Shown here: one piece after another, positions 25,686 to 34,961 of the stretch
Position numbering within the stretch: the first letter of the stretch is position 1
How the letters are laid out: each line of letters starts with the position of its first letter
NCBI RefSeq assembly: GCF_009192735.1
Contig: NZ_VTFU01000002.1
Span: 724,111-788,110, forward strand
From: Arthrobacter gandavensis
Lineage (GTDB): Bacteria; Actinomycetota; Actinomycetes; Actinomycetales; Micrococcaceae
DNA length: 64,000 nucleotides
Direction: 5' to 3'
The notes under the pieces: generated by a model
What the model saw: only the letters and a program-made list of their open reading frames with translations
Told to the model about the DNA's origin: nothing
Database searches by the model: none
Translations under genes and position numbers: made by a program

Positions 25686-28319
25686 TTAGGCGGCGGCTTC
25701 CACCGTCAGTCCCACCGGCTCGGCCACCAGTTCCTCGCCGTCCAGGCTCACGCTGCCCTCCGGCCGGTCCACCACCACGGTGTCGCCGTCGGAGATCTTG
25801 CCGGCCAGGATTCCCCGGGCCAGCTTGTCCCCGATCTCGCGCTGCACCAGACGGCGCAGCGGCCGGGCCCCGTACGCCGGGTCATAACCGGTCAGGGCCA
25901 GCCATTCACGCGCGGCGTCGGTGACGTCCAGCACCAGGCGGCGTTCATGCAGGCGGGCGGCGAGGGCACGCACCTGGATGTCCACAATCTTGGACAGATC
26001 CTCCAGGCTCAGCGGGTCGAACAGGATGACGTCGTCGAGCCGGTTCAGGAACTCCGGCTTGAAGTTCGCGTTGACCATGCCCATGACCGATTCCCGTTTC
26101 TGCTCCTCCGTCAGCCCAGGATCCACGAGGAACTGCGAGCCCAGGTTCGAGGTCAGGATGAGGATAACGTTGCGGAAGTCCACCGTCCGCCCCTGCCCGT
26201 CGGTGAGCCGGCCGTCGTCGAGCACCTGGAGCAGGATGTCGAAAATCTCCGGGTGGGCCTTTTCCACTTCGTCCAGCAGGATGACGGAGTACGGACGGCG
26301 GCGGACGGCTTCAGTCAGCTGGCCGCCCTCCTCGTAGCCCACGTAGCCCGGAGGGGCACCGACAAGCCGGGACACTGAGTGCTTTTCCGAGTATTCACTC
26401 ATGTCGATACGGACCATCGCCCGCTCGTCGTCGAAAAGGAACTCGGCCAGGGCCTTGGCGAGCTCGGTCTTGCCGACGCCCGTGGGCCCCAGGAAGAGGA
26501 AGGAACCCGTGGGGCGGTCCGGATCGCTGACTCCGGCGCGGGAGCGGCGGACCGCGTCCGAAACCGCGTTGACGGCCTTGGTCTGCCCGATCAGGCGGGA
26601 GCCAAGATTCTCCTCCATGGTCAGCAGCTTCTGCGACTCCCCCTGCAGCATCCGGCCGGCCGGTACACCGGTCCAGGCGGAGACCACCTCGGCAATGTCA
26701 TCGGCGGTGACTTCCTCGGACACCATCAGCTCGCGGGTTTCCTCGCCAAAGTTGCTTTCCTCGGCCTGCTGCGCGGCGTCCAGTTCCTTCTGCAGCGCGG
26801 GTATCTCTCCGTACAGGATCCGGGAGGCCTCGGTGAGATCGCCGTCGCGCTGGAACTTCTCAGCTTCGGAGCGCAGCTCGTCAATCTGTGCCTTCAGGTC
26901 ACCGACCCGGTTCAGTCCGGCCTTTTCCGCTTCCCAGCGCGCATTCAGGGCAGCAAGCTGTTCCTTCTTGTTGGCCATGTCTTCGCGCAGGACTTCCAGC
27001 CGCTCCACGGAGGCCGAATCCGTTTCATTGGCCAGCGCCAGCTCCTCCATGGTCAGCCGGTCCACGGCACGGCGGAGTTCGTCAATCTCTTCCGGGGCTG
27101 AGTCGATCTCCATACGCAGCCGGGATGCCGCTTCATCCACCAGGTCAATGGCCTTGTCCGGGAGCTGCCGGCCGGTGATGTAGCGGTTGGACAGGGTTGC
27201 GGCGGCCACGAGCGCGGAGTCTGCGATAGCCACCTTATGGTGGGCTTCGTAGCGTTCCTTCAGCCCGCGCAGGATGCCGATGGTGTCCGGAACGCTCGGT
27301 TCACCCACGTAGACCTGCTGGAAGCGCCGTTCCAGCGCGGCATCCTTCTCCACGTTCTCGCGGTATTCATCAAGCGTGGTGGCGCCGATGAGGCGCAGTT
27401 CACCGCGGGCCAGCATGGGCTTGAGCATGTTGCCCGCGTCCATGGACCCCTCGGCCGCGCCCGCGCCAACCACGGTGTGCAGCTCGTCGATGAAGGTGAC
27501 AATCTGCCCTTCGGCGTTCCTGATCTCCTCCAGGACAGCCTTGAACCGTTCCTCGAACTCGCCGCGGTACTTGGCTCCGGCAACCATGGAGCCCAGGTCG
27601 AGGGAGAGCAGCGTCTTGCCGCTGAGGCTCTCCGGGACATCGCCGGCCACGATGCGCTGGGCCAGCCCCTCGACGACGGCGGTTTTACCCACGCCCGGCT
27701 CGCCAATCAGAACGGGGTTGTTCTTGGTGCGGCGGCTCAGGACCTGGATCACGCGGCGGATCTCGGAATCACGCCCAATGACGGGATCCAGCTTGCCGCT
27801 GCGTGCCATCTCAGTGAGGTCGGTGCTGAACTTCTCCAGCGCCTGGAAGGTGTTTTCAGGGTCGGCGTTTGTCACTTTTCGGTCTCCTCGAACAGATGGA
27901 AGGGCGGCCCGCAGGGCGTCGTGGCCGGCGCCGTTGTCCCTCAGGGCCTTTCCGGCGGGGCCGCTGTCCAGGGACAGCCCCAGCAGCAGGTGCTCGGTTG
28001 AAACGTAGGCATCCCCGAGCTGCTCAGCTTCCTGCTGCGCCGCAGTGATCACCTGGAGCATCGGGCGCGAGAACTGCGGCTGAGCAACTGATGACCCGGA
28101 GGAGGACGGCAGCGCATGGATTGCATTGCTCGCTGCGGCACTGACAGTGTCCGGGTTCCCGCCGCTGGCCTTCAGCAGCGCCACGGCAACTCCCTGCCGC
28201 TGGTCCATCAGGGCCTTGAGGAGGTGGGCGGGTTCAATCTGGGGGTTGCCTGCGGTGGTGGCGTTCATGGCTGCAGCCTGCAGCGCCTCTTGACTCTTAT
28301 TCGTGAATTTCGTGTCCAC
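25686..28319 (-). CDS. clpB: ATP-dependent chaperone ClpB
   Basis: The 877-aa protein is a full-length disaggregase that works with DnaK. It has the Clp N-terminal domain (about 1-145), a first AAA+ domain with GEPGVGKT near residue 205, a coiled-coil middle domain (about 390-530), and a second AAA+ domain with GPTGVGKT near 609. It lacks the ClpP-binding loop expected of ClpA/C, as normal for ClpB. Start is GTG 28319, seven bases after AGGAG, giving the typical [14 protein letters not shown] terminus. The promoter contains a HAIR site for HspR and a second palindrome. HspR is encoded in this window. Confidence 0.96.
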   Translation of the reverse strand: MDTKFTNKSQEALQAAAMNATTAGNPQIEPAHLLKALMDQRQGVAVALLKASGGNPDTVSAAASNAIHALPSSSGSSVAQPQFSRPMLQVITAAQQEAEQLGDAYVSTEHLLLGLSLDSGPAGKALRDNGAGHDALRAALPSVRGDRKVTNADPENTFQALEKFSTDLTEMARSGKLDPVIGRDSEIRRVIQVLSRRTKNNPVLIGEPGVGKTAVVEGLAQRIVAGDVPESLSGKTLLSLDLGSMVAGAKYRGEFEERFKAVLEEIRNAEGQIVTFIDELHTVVGAGAAEGSMDAGNMLKPMLARGELRLIGATTLDEYRENVEKDAALERRFQQVYVGEPSVPDTIGILRGLKERYEAHHKVAIADSALVAAATLSNRYITGRQLPDKAIDLVDEAASRLRMEIDSAPEEIDELRRAVDRLTMEELALANETDSASVERLEVLREDMANKKEQLAALNARWEAEKAGLNRVGDLKAQIDELRSEAEKFQRDGDLTEASRILYGEIPALQKELDAAQQAEESNFGEETRELMVSEEVTADDIAEVVSAWTGVPAGRMLQGESQKLLTMEENLGSRLIGQTKAVNAVSDAVRRSRAGVSDPDRPTGSFLFLGPTGVGKTELAKALAEFLFDDERAMVRIDMSEYSEKHSVSRLVGAPPGYVGYEEGGQLTEAVRRRPYSVILLDEVEKAHPEIFDILLQVLDDGRLTDGQGRTVDFRNVILILTSNLGSQFLVDPGLTEEQKRESVMGMVNANFKPEFLNRLDDVILFDPLSLEDLSKIVDIQVRALAARLHERRLVLDVTDAAREWLALTGYDPAYGARPLRRLVQREIGDKLARGILAGKISDGDTVVVDRPEGSVSLDGEELVAEPVGLTVEAAA

Positions 28320-28404
28320 TACGGGGCTCCTTAGACCTAAATAGACTGCTACCCGGCTCCCGGAAAACGGCAAACACAACTATCACCCATCCGGACGCAA
28401 CAAA

Positions 28405-28425
28405 CTTGAGTGTATTCCGCTCAAC
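28405..28425 (-). promoter_or_regulatory. HAIR operator (HspR site) at the clpB promoter
   Basis: CTTGAGT-N7-GCTCAAC matches the HAIR consensus CTTGAGT-N7-ACTCAAG at 12 of 14 arm positions. It covers the -10 hexamer, so HspR binding would block clpB transcription. Confidence 0.85.
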
Positions 28426-28437
28426 TTAGGTTGTAAA
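28409..28437 (-). promoter_or_regulatory. clpB promoter
   Basis: On the minus strand TTTACA (28432-28437) and TACACT (28409-28414) are separated by 17 bp. The -10 lies inside the HAIR site. The resulting leader is roughly 80 nt. Confidence 0.65.
28422..28433. promoter_or_regulatory. CAACTTAGGTTG element at clpB, shared with the 56.2-kb HTH promoter
   Basis: This 12-mer has 4-bp inverted arms (CAAC/GTTG). The same 12 bases occur at 56230-56241 in the promoter of a small HTH gene. It overlaps the HAIR right arm by four bases and the -35 by two. Confidence 0.55.
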
Positions 28438-28510
28438 GTTATCCACAGGCTTACGCGCCCCATTGCGCGAAGAAAAAAGCGATGGTCCAGCAGGGAGTTG
28501 GAGGAGCCGA

Positions 28511-29119
28511 TCAGGAGGGGCCGGGAGCCGCTTCGTGCTCGTGGTCCCAATCCGCTTTCGCCTTTTCCCATTGCGCGTTCCGCGCCTGGTACAGGTCCAG
28601 CTGTTTCCCTTCAAAAGACCGCCAGACAATGATCCCCAGAGGCTCGCCGGGAGTCTTCCCTTCGAGGAACTCAGCCAGGCTGTCGATGAAAAACTCCCAT
28701 CCGGGTCCTGCGGCCCATTCACCGGAGGCCGCATCGATCAGCACGAAGCCCTTGCGGACCGATGCGTACTTCAGGTCGATGTGGGTATGGGAGTCCTCAG
28801 CGGCCAGATGCACCTCCAGTTCGGCGGAATGGCCCCCCGGACGGAGCACCGAGAGGGTCAGCAGCCGGGGCGGATCGCAGCGGAGGATGCTCCCCCGGGT
28901 GCCGTCTGGCAGTTCATAACTTCCCCCGCGCCGGAGATCGCCCTCCGGCCGCCCCACGTACTGTTCCAGGCGGTCCGGATCCGTGAGGGCCACCCACACT
29001 TCTTCGATCGGGTGCGGGATGGTCCGGGAAATCATCATCATGAGTGCGTGGCCAGCCTGGATCTGGCGGCGGCCGAAGGTTCGCTCAGTCTGTTCAATCG
29101 CGAAATCCGCTTCGGACAT
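28511..29119 (-). CDS. SRPBCC / AHSA1-like protein
   Basis: The 202-aa protein has the START-like SRPBCC fold signature: ISRTIPHPIEEVWVALTDPDRLEQYVG near the N terminus (quoted in parts), and the C-terminal GPGWEFFIDSLAEFLEG. Family members bind small hydrophobic ligands or, as AHSA1 homologues, assist chaperones. Its neighbour is clpB, but it is transcribed in the same direction upstream of that gene, with a separate terminator-free gap. AGGAG precedes ATG 29119. Exact function is unknown. Confidence 0.8.
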   Translation of the reverse strand: MSEADFAIEQTERTFGRRQIQAGHALMMMISRTIPHPIEEVWVALTDPDRLEQYVGRPEGDLRRGGSYELPDGTRGSILRCDPPRLLTLSVLRPGGHSAELEVHLAAEDSHTHIDLKYASVRKGFVLIDAASGEWAAGPGWEFFIDSLAEFLEGKTPGEPLGIIVWRSFEGKQLDLYQARNAQWEKAKADWDHEHEAAPGPS

Positions 29120-29347
29120 GGTTTCCACTCCTCTGTAGAACAACCGGCCACCAGTTCCGGGTCCTCCAGCGGCCGTCGACGCCGAATGGCCGTCAGCAGG
29201 ATCAGTGGAAGCGAGTTGTGATCGGGGCCGCAGGCAGCCGCTTTCTGAAAACCGTAGCAGGGAAAACCAGTGGTGCACAGGGTTCGTGAGACCGCCGCGG
29301 ACGACGCTGCAGCCAGTGTCTTGGCCGCTTCGCCGCCCCGCCGCAGG

Positions 29348-29353
29348 TACTCT
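29348..29353 (+). promoter_or_regulatory. -10 element for a leaderless PBP transcript
   Basis: TACTCT is followed by six bases and ATG 29360, without a ribosome site. Confidence 0.5.
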
Positions 29354-29359
29354 GTGCCA

Positions 29360-31312
29360 ATGGGGAAAATCCGCACTTTCACTTCAGTACTCGCTGCCTC
29401 GGCCCTCGCGCTGACCCTGGTGTCCTGTTCGGAGGACAAACCTTCACCGCAGGACGCGGCCGCTGAGCTGGCCCGCGGGCTCACCGGCAGGGATGTATCG
29501 GCGTCGGCGTTCAACAACACCGAACCGGCCACCGTCAATGACGAGCTGGCGGACCTGCTGGCGGGCATGGGAGACATCGCTCCCGCCGTCACCGTGGCCG
29601 GCATCGATGAGGATCCGGAGAACGACGACGCCGCCGCCGTCCGCCTGGCCTACGCCTGGGACGTCAACATGGATTCGACGCCGGACTGGTCCTATGAAAG
29701 CACCGCCCAGCTGCGCCGCGGCGACGATGACACGTGGCAGGTGGAGTGGGCCCCCTCAGTGCTCTTTGAAACCCTTGTCGACGGTGACCGGCTCGCCCGC
29801 ACCACATCCCAGGGGCTTCGCGGCGAAATCCTGGACCGTTTCGGCCAGCCGCTGATGGCTTCCCGCCCCGTGCTGCGGATCGGGATCAACAAGCCCGATG
29901 TTCCCGAGGACCAGCAGCCCGCGTCGGCTGCCGCGTTGGCCGAACTCGCGGGCCTTGATCCGGCCGCGTACACGGCGCAGGTTGCCGCGTCCGGTCCTGA
30001 AGCGTTTGTGGAGGCAATCGTGCAGCGCCAGGAAGCGGACGGTCCCGTCACCCCCGAAGCCCTGGCCGGCATCCCGGGTGCCCTGTCACTTCCCGACTCC
30101 CGGGTGCTGGCACCCACCCGCACCTTTGCCCGCGCCCTCCTTGGCTCCGTGGGTGAGGCCACCGCTGAACTCATCGAGGAATCCGGGGGGCGGCTTTCCC
30201 CCGGGGACCAGACCGGGCTCGCCGGGCTGCAGCAGCAGTATGACGAGCAGCTGCAGGGCACTCCCGGTGTGGCCGTCAGTGTGGAGAGCGCCGCCGGCAG
30301 CGAAATTGTGTTCAGCGTCAATTCCGAAGACGGCGCCGCCCTGCAAACCTCTCTCGATCCCCGGTTGCAGGCCCTGGCCGAGTCGGTCCTCGATGACGAG
30401 CCCTCGGCCTCGGCCATCGTGGCCATCCAGCCGTCCACCGGCGAGATCCTCACCGTGGCCAACGGGCCCGGCAGCGAAGGCCAGCAAACCGCCTTCCTGG
30501 GCCAGTACCCGCCGGGATCCACCTTCAAGATTGCCACTTCGCTGGCCCTGCTCCGGCAGGGAACCACCGCCGACAGCGCGCTGTCCTGCCCGGCGGAGCT
30601 GCTGGTTGACGGCCGCAAATTCAACAACGCCAGCACCTATCCGGCAGCCTTCGTGGGCGACATTCCGTTGCGCGATGCCTTTGCCCAGTCCTGCAACACC
30701 GCGTTTATCGGCACCCGCGACACGGTTTCCCAAGAGGCGCTGGCCGCTGCTGCCGCCGACCTTGGCCTAGGGGTGGAGCAGTCCATCGGCACCGGTGCGT
30801 TTTTCGGGTCCGTTCCGGAAACCGCCGAAGGCACCAACCACGCCGCTTCCATGATCGGTCAGGGCGAGGTGCTCGCCTCCCCGCTGGCCATGGCCATTGC
30901 AGCCGCCTCCGTCGGCAAGGGTGAACGGGTCACGCCCGTCCTGGTCACTGCTGATCCCGAGGCGCCGGCATCCGATCCCGCGCCGTCCTCCACCGCGTCC
31001 GCACCGGCCACAACCGCAGCCGAAAAGCCCGCCGGCGCCCTCACCCCCGCAGAGGCAGCATCTCTGCGCGAGCTGATGCGGGGCGTCGTCACCGGCGGCG
31101 GCGCCAATATCCTGCTGGATGTCCCGGGCGAGCCGGTGCTGGCCAAAACGGGAACGGCCGAGTTCGGCAGCGAAACCCCGCCGCGCACCCATGCCTGGGT
31201 GGTGGCCCTGCAGGGTGACCTGGCGGTGGCGGTGTTCGTCGCCGAGGGAGAGCTCGGCTCAACCTCCGGCGGCCCGCTGATGAAGGCCTTCCTGGACGGG
31301 GCGGCCGGCTAG
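29360..31312 (+). CDS. MecA-like lipoprotein class B penicillin-binding protein
   Basis: The 650-aa protein has a lipoprotein signal ending LVSC, with lipidated Cys23. An NTF2-like MecA_N domain (about 35-150) follows, then a PBP dimerisation domain and a transpeptidase domain. Catalytic motifs are SxxK at Ser387 (GSTFK), SxN at Ser444 (SCN) and KTG at 596. A Pro/Ala/Ser-rich insertion occurs near residue 540. It would cross-link peptidoglycan outside the membrane. Most class B PBPs use an uncleaved anchor, so the lipobox is notable. The MecA_N domain does not by itself imply beta-lactam resistance. It converges with yccF, sharing CTAG. Confidence 0.88.
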   Translation: MGKIRTFTSVLAASALALTLVSCSEDKPSPQDAAAELARGLTGRDVSASAFNNTEPATVNDELADLLAGMGDIAPAVTVAGIDEDPENDDAAAVRLAYAWDVNMDSTPDWSYESTAQLRRGDDDTWQVEWAPSVLFETLVDGDRLARTTSQGLRGEILDRFGQPLMASRPVLRIGINKPDVPEDQQPASAAALAELAGLDPAAYTAQVAASGPEAFVEAIVQRQEADGPVTPEALAGIPGALSLPDSRVLAPTRTFARALLGSVGEATAELIEESGGRLSPGDQTGLAGLQQQYDEQLQGTPGVAVSVESAAGSEIVFSVNSEDGAALQTSLDPRLQALAESVLDDEPSASAIVAIQPSTGEILTVANGPGSEGQQTAFLGQYPPGSTFKIATSLALLRQGTTADSALSCPAELLVDGRKFNNASTYPAAFVGDIPLRDAFAQSCNTAFIGTRDTVSQEALAAAAADLGLGVEQSIGTGAFFGSVPETAEGTNHAASMIGQGEVLASPLAMAIAAASVGKGERVTPVLVTADPEAPASDPAPSSTASAPATTAAEKPAGALTPAEAASLRELMRGVVTGGGANILLDVPGEPVLAKTGTAEFGSETPPRTHAWVVALQGDLAVAVFVAEGELGSTSGGPLMKAFLDGAAG

Positions 31313-31773
31313 TTGCGGTACGGGCCGTAGCCTGGTCCCGGGCCGTAGCCGCCCGTGCCGTAGGGAGCTGCTGTCCCGTAAGGGGTGAGTCCGGGACGGC
31401 CGGTTGGCACAATGACCTTGCCCAGCGGCATCAGCGAGATGGGCACCATTTTCAGGTTGGCAATGCCCAGCGGAATTCCGATGATGCTGATGAACATCGG
31501 AATGGCTGTGAGGATGTGTCCCACGGCTATCCAGACGCCGGCCACCACCAGCCAAATGACGTTGCCCACCGTGGACAGCAGCCCCGGGGAGCCGCCGCGG
31601 TCCACCACCGTGCGCCCGAACGGCCAGAACGCGTAGGCCGCAATTCGGAACGAAGCGATGCCGAACGGGATGGTCACGATCAGCAGGCAGCAGACAATTC
31701 CGGCCAGCACGTAGCCCAGTGCCAGCCAGATGCCGCCGAACAGGAGCCAGATGATGTTCAGGATGAGGTTCAT
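31309..31773 (-). CDS. YccF-domain membrane protein
   Basis: The 154-aa protein contains two copies of the YccF motif (NIIWLLFGGIWLALGY and NVIWLVVAGVWIAVGH) with a ..PFG.A/..P.G.A. strand after each. This gives four membrane helices and a Pro/Gly/Tyr-rich tail. YccF is an inner-membrane family of unknown function. ATG 31773 is chosen by family N terminus. Its stop shares the CTAG tetranucleotide with the stop of the convergent PBP gene. Confidence 0.85.
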   Translation of the reverse strand: MNLILNIIWLLFGGIWLALGYVLAGIVCCLLIVTIPFGIASFRIAAYAFWPFGRTVVDRGGSPGLLSTVGNVIWLVVAGVWIAVGHILTAIPMFISIIGIPLGIANLKMVPISLMPLGKVIVPTGRPGLTPYGTAAPYGTGGYGPGPGYGPYRN

Positions 31774-31854
31774 CGTCTCATTGTGGGGCACGGGCCCCGG
31801 CGGCACCATAACCCGGGGGCAGAGCCGGTTTCCGGCTAAGCCCGCCGCTGCAAC

Positions 31855-31860
31855 TAGACT
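31855..31860 (+). promoter_or_regulatory. -10 element for a leaderless transcript
   Basis: TAGACT is followed by six bases and ATG 31867. Confidence 0.6.
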
Positions 31861-31866
31861 GAGGTC

Positions 31867-32352
31867 ATGTCGCCTATCAATGATGATGCCGGAACACCTG
31901 CCGAGAAACCCGCCGAGCTAAGCGCCAACCAGTGCTGGGACTACATCCGCCAAGCCGCCGTGGGCCGGCTGGCAGTGGTGGTGGATCAGCACCCCGAAAT
32001 CTTCCCGATCAACTTTGTCGCTGACCGCGGGTCGGTGGTTTTCCGCACCGCCGCGGGAACAAAGCTCGCGGGCGCCCTCGAGGGCGGCGCCGTCGCTTTC
32101 GAAGTGGACGGATATGACGACCGCCTCGGTCAGGCCTGGAGCGTTGTCCTGAAAGGCAGCGCCGTGCAGCTGGACGTGATTGAGGAAATCCTGGCTTCCG
32201 AGGAGCTTCCGTTGTTCCCCTGGCAGTCCGGGGACAAGAACCACTTCCTGCGGATCGATCCGGTGCAGACCAGCGGCCGCAGCTTTTACATCAACAGCGC
32301 AGCACGCCGCCATTACCTGCGCGGCACCAATCCGCTGCCTTCCATCGAGTAA
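31867..32352 (+). CDS. Pyridoxamine 5'-phosphate oxidase-like flavin-binding protein
   Basis: The 161-aa protein has the FMN split-barrel pattern: WDYIRQAAVGRLAVVV, PEIFPINFV, and SVVFRTAAGTKLAGAL. Family members bind FMN, F420 or haem, and include oxidoreductases acting on various substrates. It belongs to the short actinobacterial Pyridox_ox_2 type, not to vitamin B6 biosynthesis. A TAGACT -10 gives a leaderless message. The HutD-like gene follows eight bases downstream and is likely co-transcribed. Cofactor and substrate are inferred. Confidence 0.82.
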   Translation: MSPINDDAGTPAEKPAELSANQCWDYIRQAAVGRLAVVVDQHPEIFPINFVADRGSVVFRTAAGTKLAGALEGGAVAFEVDGYDDRLGQAWSVVLKGSAVQLDVIEEILASEELPLFPWQSGDKNHFLRIDPVQTSGRSFYINSAARRHYLRGTNPLPSIE

Positions 32353-32359
32353 GGACACC

Positions 32360-32920
32360 GTGAGCAGTCCCGAGAACACCGGCACCATCATCCGCTTCCC
32401 CGACCTGCCGTCCGCAACGTGGGGAAAAAACAACGGCCGGGTCAAGGAACTGTCCTCCGGTGACGGATGGCGCCTGAGCATCGCATCCATCGACAAGCCC
32501 GGAGCCTTCACGCCTTTCCCCGGACAGGACCGCATCACGGTGCCGGTTGAGGGAGAGCTGCTCGTCCTCACAGTGGACGGCGCCGAGCACGGAATGGAGA
32601 AGTTCCGCCCCTTCCGGTATTCCGGTAACTCCCCCGCGGAAGCTGCGCTGCCCACCGGGCCGGTGACGGTGCTGAACACCGTGGTGGACCGGAAAACCAC
32701 CGGAGCTTCCGTACTGGTCGCTGAGCTCTCCAAGAAGAACCCGCAGACCATCGGTGATGGACAGTTTGTGGTGCTGCTCCACGGTTCGGCAACGGTGACG
32801 GCCCCCGACGGGTCGACGTCGGCGCTGGAGCCGCTGGACGCGGTCGCCGGAAACACCGGACGCCCTGCCGTGCTGGGACGCGGATTCGCCGCCGTCGTCT
32901 CGTTTTATCCCCTGGGCTAG
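32360..32920 (+). CDS. HutD/Ves-family cupin protein
   Basis: The 186-aa protein matches the HutD/Ves pattern: WRLSIASIDKPGAFTPFPGQDRI early, ..PFRYSGNSPAEA.. in the middle, and ALEPLDAVAGNTG near the end. The fold is a double cupin. HutD is linked to histidine use and Ves is cold-induced in E. coli, but neither role is proven. GTG 32360 is used as the start, with AAGGA upstream. It follows the flavin-binding gene directly. No hut genes are nearby. Confidence 0.8.
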   Translation: MSSPENTGTIIRFPDLPSATWGKNNGRVKELSSGDGWRLSIASIDKPGAFTPFPGQDRITVPVEGELLVLTVDGAEHGMEKFRPFRYSGNSPAEAALPTGPVTVLNTVVDRKTTGASVLVAELSKKNPQTIGDGQFVVLLHGSATVTAPDGSTSALEPLDAVAGNTGRPAVLGRGFAAVVSFYPLG

Positions 32921-32930
32921 CCCGCTGCGG

Positions 32931-32950
32931 GCGGGCACTCATGTGCCCGC
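32931..32950 (+). terminator. Short hairpin after the HutD-like gene
   Basis: GCGGGCAC and GTGCCCGC form an 8-bp stem with a TCAT loop, just before a second, longer hairpin. Confidence 0.5.
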
Positions 32951-32979
32951 TGCCGCTGTCCGCGAATTCGGAGAAACGA

Positions 32980-33016
32980 AAAGGCGCCTGCTTCCCACGA
33001 GGAAGCAGGCGCCTTT
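32980..33016. terminator. Bidirectional terminator between the HutD-like gene and the helicase
   Basis: A perfect 16-bp stem (32980-32995 with 33001-33016) closes a 5-nt loop. Flanking A and T runs serve both strands. Confidence 0.9.
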
Positions 33017-33033
33017 AGCGCTGGTGCCGGTGT

Positions 33034-34659
33034 TTAGCGTGAACGGCGTTCGTTCGATGCCGGAGCCGTCGCACGGCGGGGGCCTGCTCCGCGTGCGGGA
33101 CGGCCGGAGCCGGACGGTGCCTGGCTGCGGGCAGCTGCCGGACGGCCGCTGCCTGCCGGAGCCACATCAGCGGCGCGCTGGCCGGTGGCCGGGCGGCGGT
33201 TGCGGCCCGAGGCGGTGGAAGCAGCAGCTGCTCCGCGGCGTCCGTCCTGCGACCGCTGGGCACGGGGTGCGTCGGGGTTGAAGTCGTTGCGCTCGCGGCG
33301 GTCGCTGCGTTCCGTGCGGTCAGCGGAGACCCGTCCACGTCCGCCGGATCCGCCCCGGCCGCCGGCACGGGGTGCCGTGGTGGAGCGGGCGGCGCGCTTG
33401 CGCTGGGCGTTGGCGCCGGTGGACCGGCCGCCGCCCTGCTGCGGAGACTTGGACGCGAGCTGGGCGGCGCGCACATGCGGCTCCACAGTAGCGGCGCGGT
33501 CACCGATCAGCTTGGCGATGGACGGAGAATTGTGCGAAACCTTCTCGATCGACACGTCCACGCCGGCAGCCTTCATCAGCTTGGACACTTCGCCCTTCTG
33601 CTCTGGAAGGGTCAGCGTCACCACGGTTCCGCTGGAGCCGGCCCGGGCCGTGCGGCCTGAGCGGTGCAGGTATGCCTTGTGCTCCGTGGGCGGGTCGATG
33701 TGGACAACCAGTTCGACGTCGTCAACGTGCACGCCGCGGGCCGCGACGTCGGTGGCTACGAGGACGCGGACGTCGCCGGAGGAGAACTCCGCCAGGTTAC
33801 GGTCGCGGGCGTTCTGCGAGAGGTTGCCGTGCAGGTCAACGGTCGGGATTCCGCTGTCCGTGAGGAACTTGGCCATCTTCCGGGCGTGGTGCTTGGTGCG
33901 CATGAACATGATGCGGCGGCCCTGGCCGGAGGCCAGTTCCTTGACGAGCAGCTTCTTTGCCGTCTGGTCCTGGACGAGCAGTACGTGGTGATCCATGGTG
34001 GACACCGCCGCCTGCGGCTCATCCACCGAGTGCGTGAGCGGGTTGGACAGGTAGCGGCGGACGAGCTTGTCCACGCCGTTGTCCAGCGTCGCGGAGAACA
34101 GCATCCGCTGTCCCTTTTCGGGGGTGCGGTCCAGCAGGCGCTGGACCACCGGCAGGAATCCGAGATCAGCCATGTGGTCGGCTTCATCGAGCACAGTGAT
34201 TTCAATGGATTCCAGGCTGATGACCTTCTGCTTCATGAGGTCTTCAAGCCGGCCGGGGCAGGCAATAACAATGTCCACGCCTGCCTTCAGCGCCTTTTCC
34301 TGGCGCTGCTGGGAAACACCGCCGTAAATAACGGTGGTGGTCAGGCCCAGCTCCTTCGCGAGCGGCTCAATCACATTGTTGATCTGTGTGGCCAGTTCGC
34401 GGGTCGGTGCCAGGACCAGGCCCAGCGGACGGTTGGGCTTGCGGCGGTAGGCCGCTTCGGCCTCGGCCAGACGGGCAACCAGCGGAAGGGAGAACGCCAG
34501 GGTCTTGCCGGAACCGGTGCGGCCACGGCCGAGCACGTCACGGCCCTTGAGGGTGTCGGGAAGGGTCTCCACCTGAATCGGGAATGCTTCGTCAATTCCG
34601 GAAGCGGAGAGGGAGGAAACCAGTGCCTTGGGCACGCCAAGGGCAGCAAAAGTAGTCAT
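33034..34659 (-). CDS. DEAD-box RNA helicase with basic C-terminal tail
   Basis: The 541-aa protein has all DEAD-box motifs: GRGRTGSGKT (I), PTRELA (Ia), VLDEADHM (II), FSATL (III), and LVATDVAARG plus HRSGRTARAG in the second RecA domain. The last 150 residues are Arg/Gly/Ser/Ala-rich, an RNA-binding tail like that of RhlE/CsdA-type enzymes. It likely unwinds rRNA or mRNA duplexes and may act in the cold. A long leader of up to 300 bases upstream fits post-transcriptional control, although no structure is certain. It diverges from trmB. Confidence 0.93.
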   Translation of the reverse strand: MTTFAALGVPKALVSSLSASGIDEAFPIQVETLPDTLKGRDVLGRGRTGSGKTLAFSLPLVARLAEAEAAYRRKPNRPLGLVLAPTRELATQINNVIEPLAKELGLTTTVIYGGVSQQRQEKALKAGVDIVIACPGRLEDLMKQKVISLESIEITVLDEADHMADLGFLPVVQRLLDRTPEKGQRMLFSATLDNGVDKLVRRYLSNPLTHSVDEPQAAVSTMDHHVLLVQDQTAKKLLVKELASGQGRRIMFMRTKHHARKMAKFLTDSGIPTVDLHGNLSQNARDRNLAEFSSGDVRVLVATDVAARGVHVDDVELVVHIDPPTEHKAYLHRSGRTARAGSSGTVVTLTLPEQKGEVSKLMKAAGVDVSIEKVSHNSPSIAKLIGDRAATVEPHVRAAQLASKSPQQGGGRSTGANAQRKRAARSTTAPRAGGRGGSGGRGRVSADRTERSDRRERNDFNPDAPRAQRSQDGRRGAAAASTASGRNRRPATGQRAADVAPAGSGRPAAARSQAPSGSGRPARGAGPRRATAPASNERRSR

Positions 34660-34961
34660 TAAAAGACAGGCAACTTTCGGTAAGTGGCCCCCAAAACCGT
34701 ATGGCGCCGGGGGTTCGCCGAAGAAAAGTCAGACAGTGTCCAGGGCTTGGCCGGATAAGGGCCAGCGGGACAAAAGAAAGCGTTCATCGACGCAGGTTGC
34801 GCTGCTTACAAACGCGGCTTTGAGGCGCGGCAGACACAACAACTTCATCCAGTTTACCGGTTTGGCACCAGTTTCCTAATCGGCGGGCTCGGCGGCCGCC
34901 CGGTCCGGGCCCATTGACCGCTGCAATCAGGCCCCCGCGGCAGCCGATAGCATTAACAGTG
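34660..34961. other. Divergent intergenic region between the helicase and trmB
   Basis: This 302-base gap has no convincing gene. It probably holds the long 5' leader of the helicase (minus strand) and the trmB promoter. TAGCAT at 34948-34953 lies eight bases before the trmB ATG. Confidence 0.5.

Noticed and set aside
26379..28008. Several plus-strand frames of 200-260 codons opposite clpB
   Set aside because: They are antisense to conserved AAA+ motifs and have no features of their own.
28319..28440. A CIRCE element at clpB
   Set aside because: The inverted repeat there fits HAIR (CTTGAGT arms). No TTAGCACTC-N9-GAGTGCTAA pattern is present.
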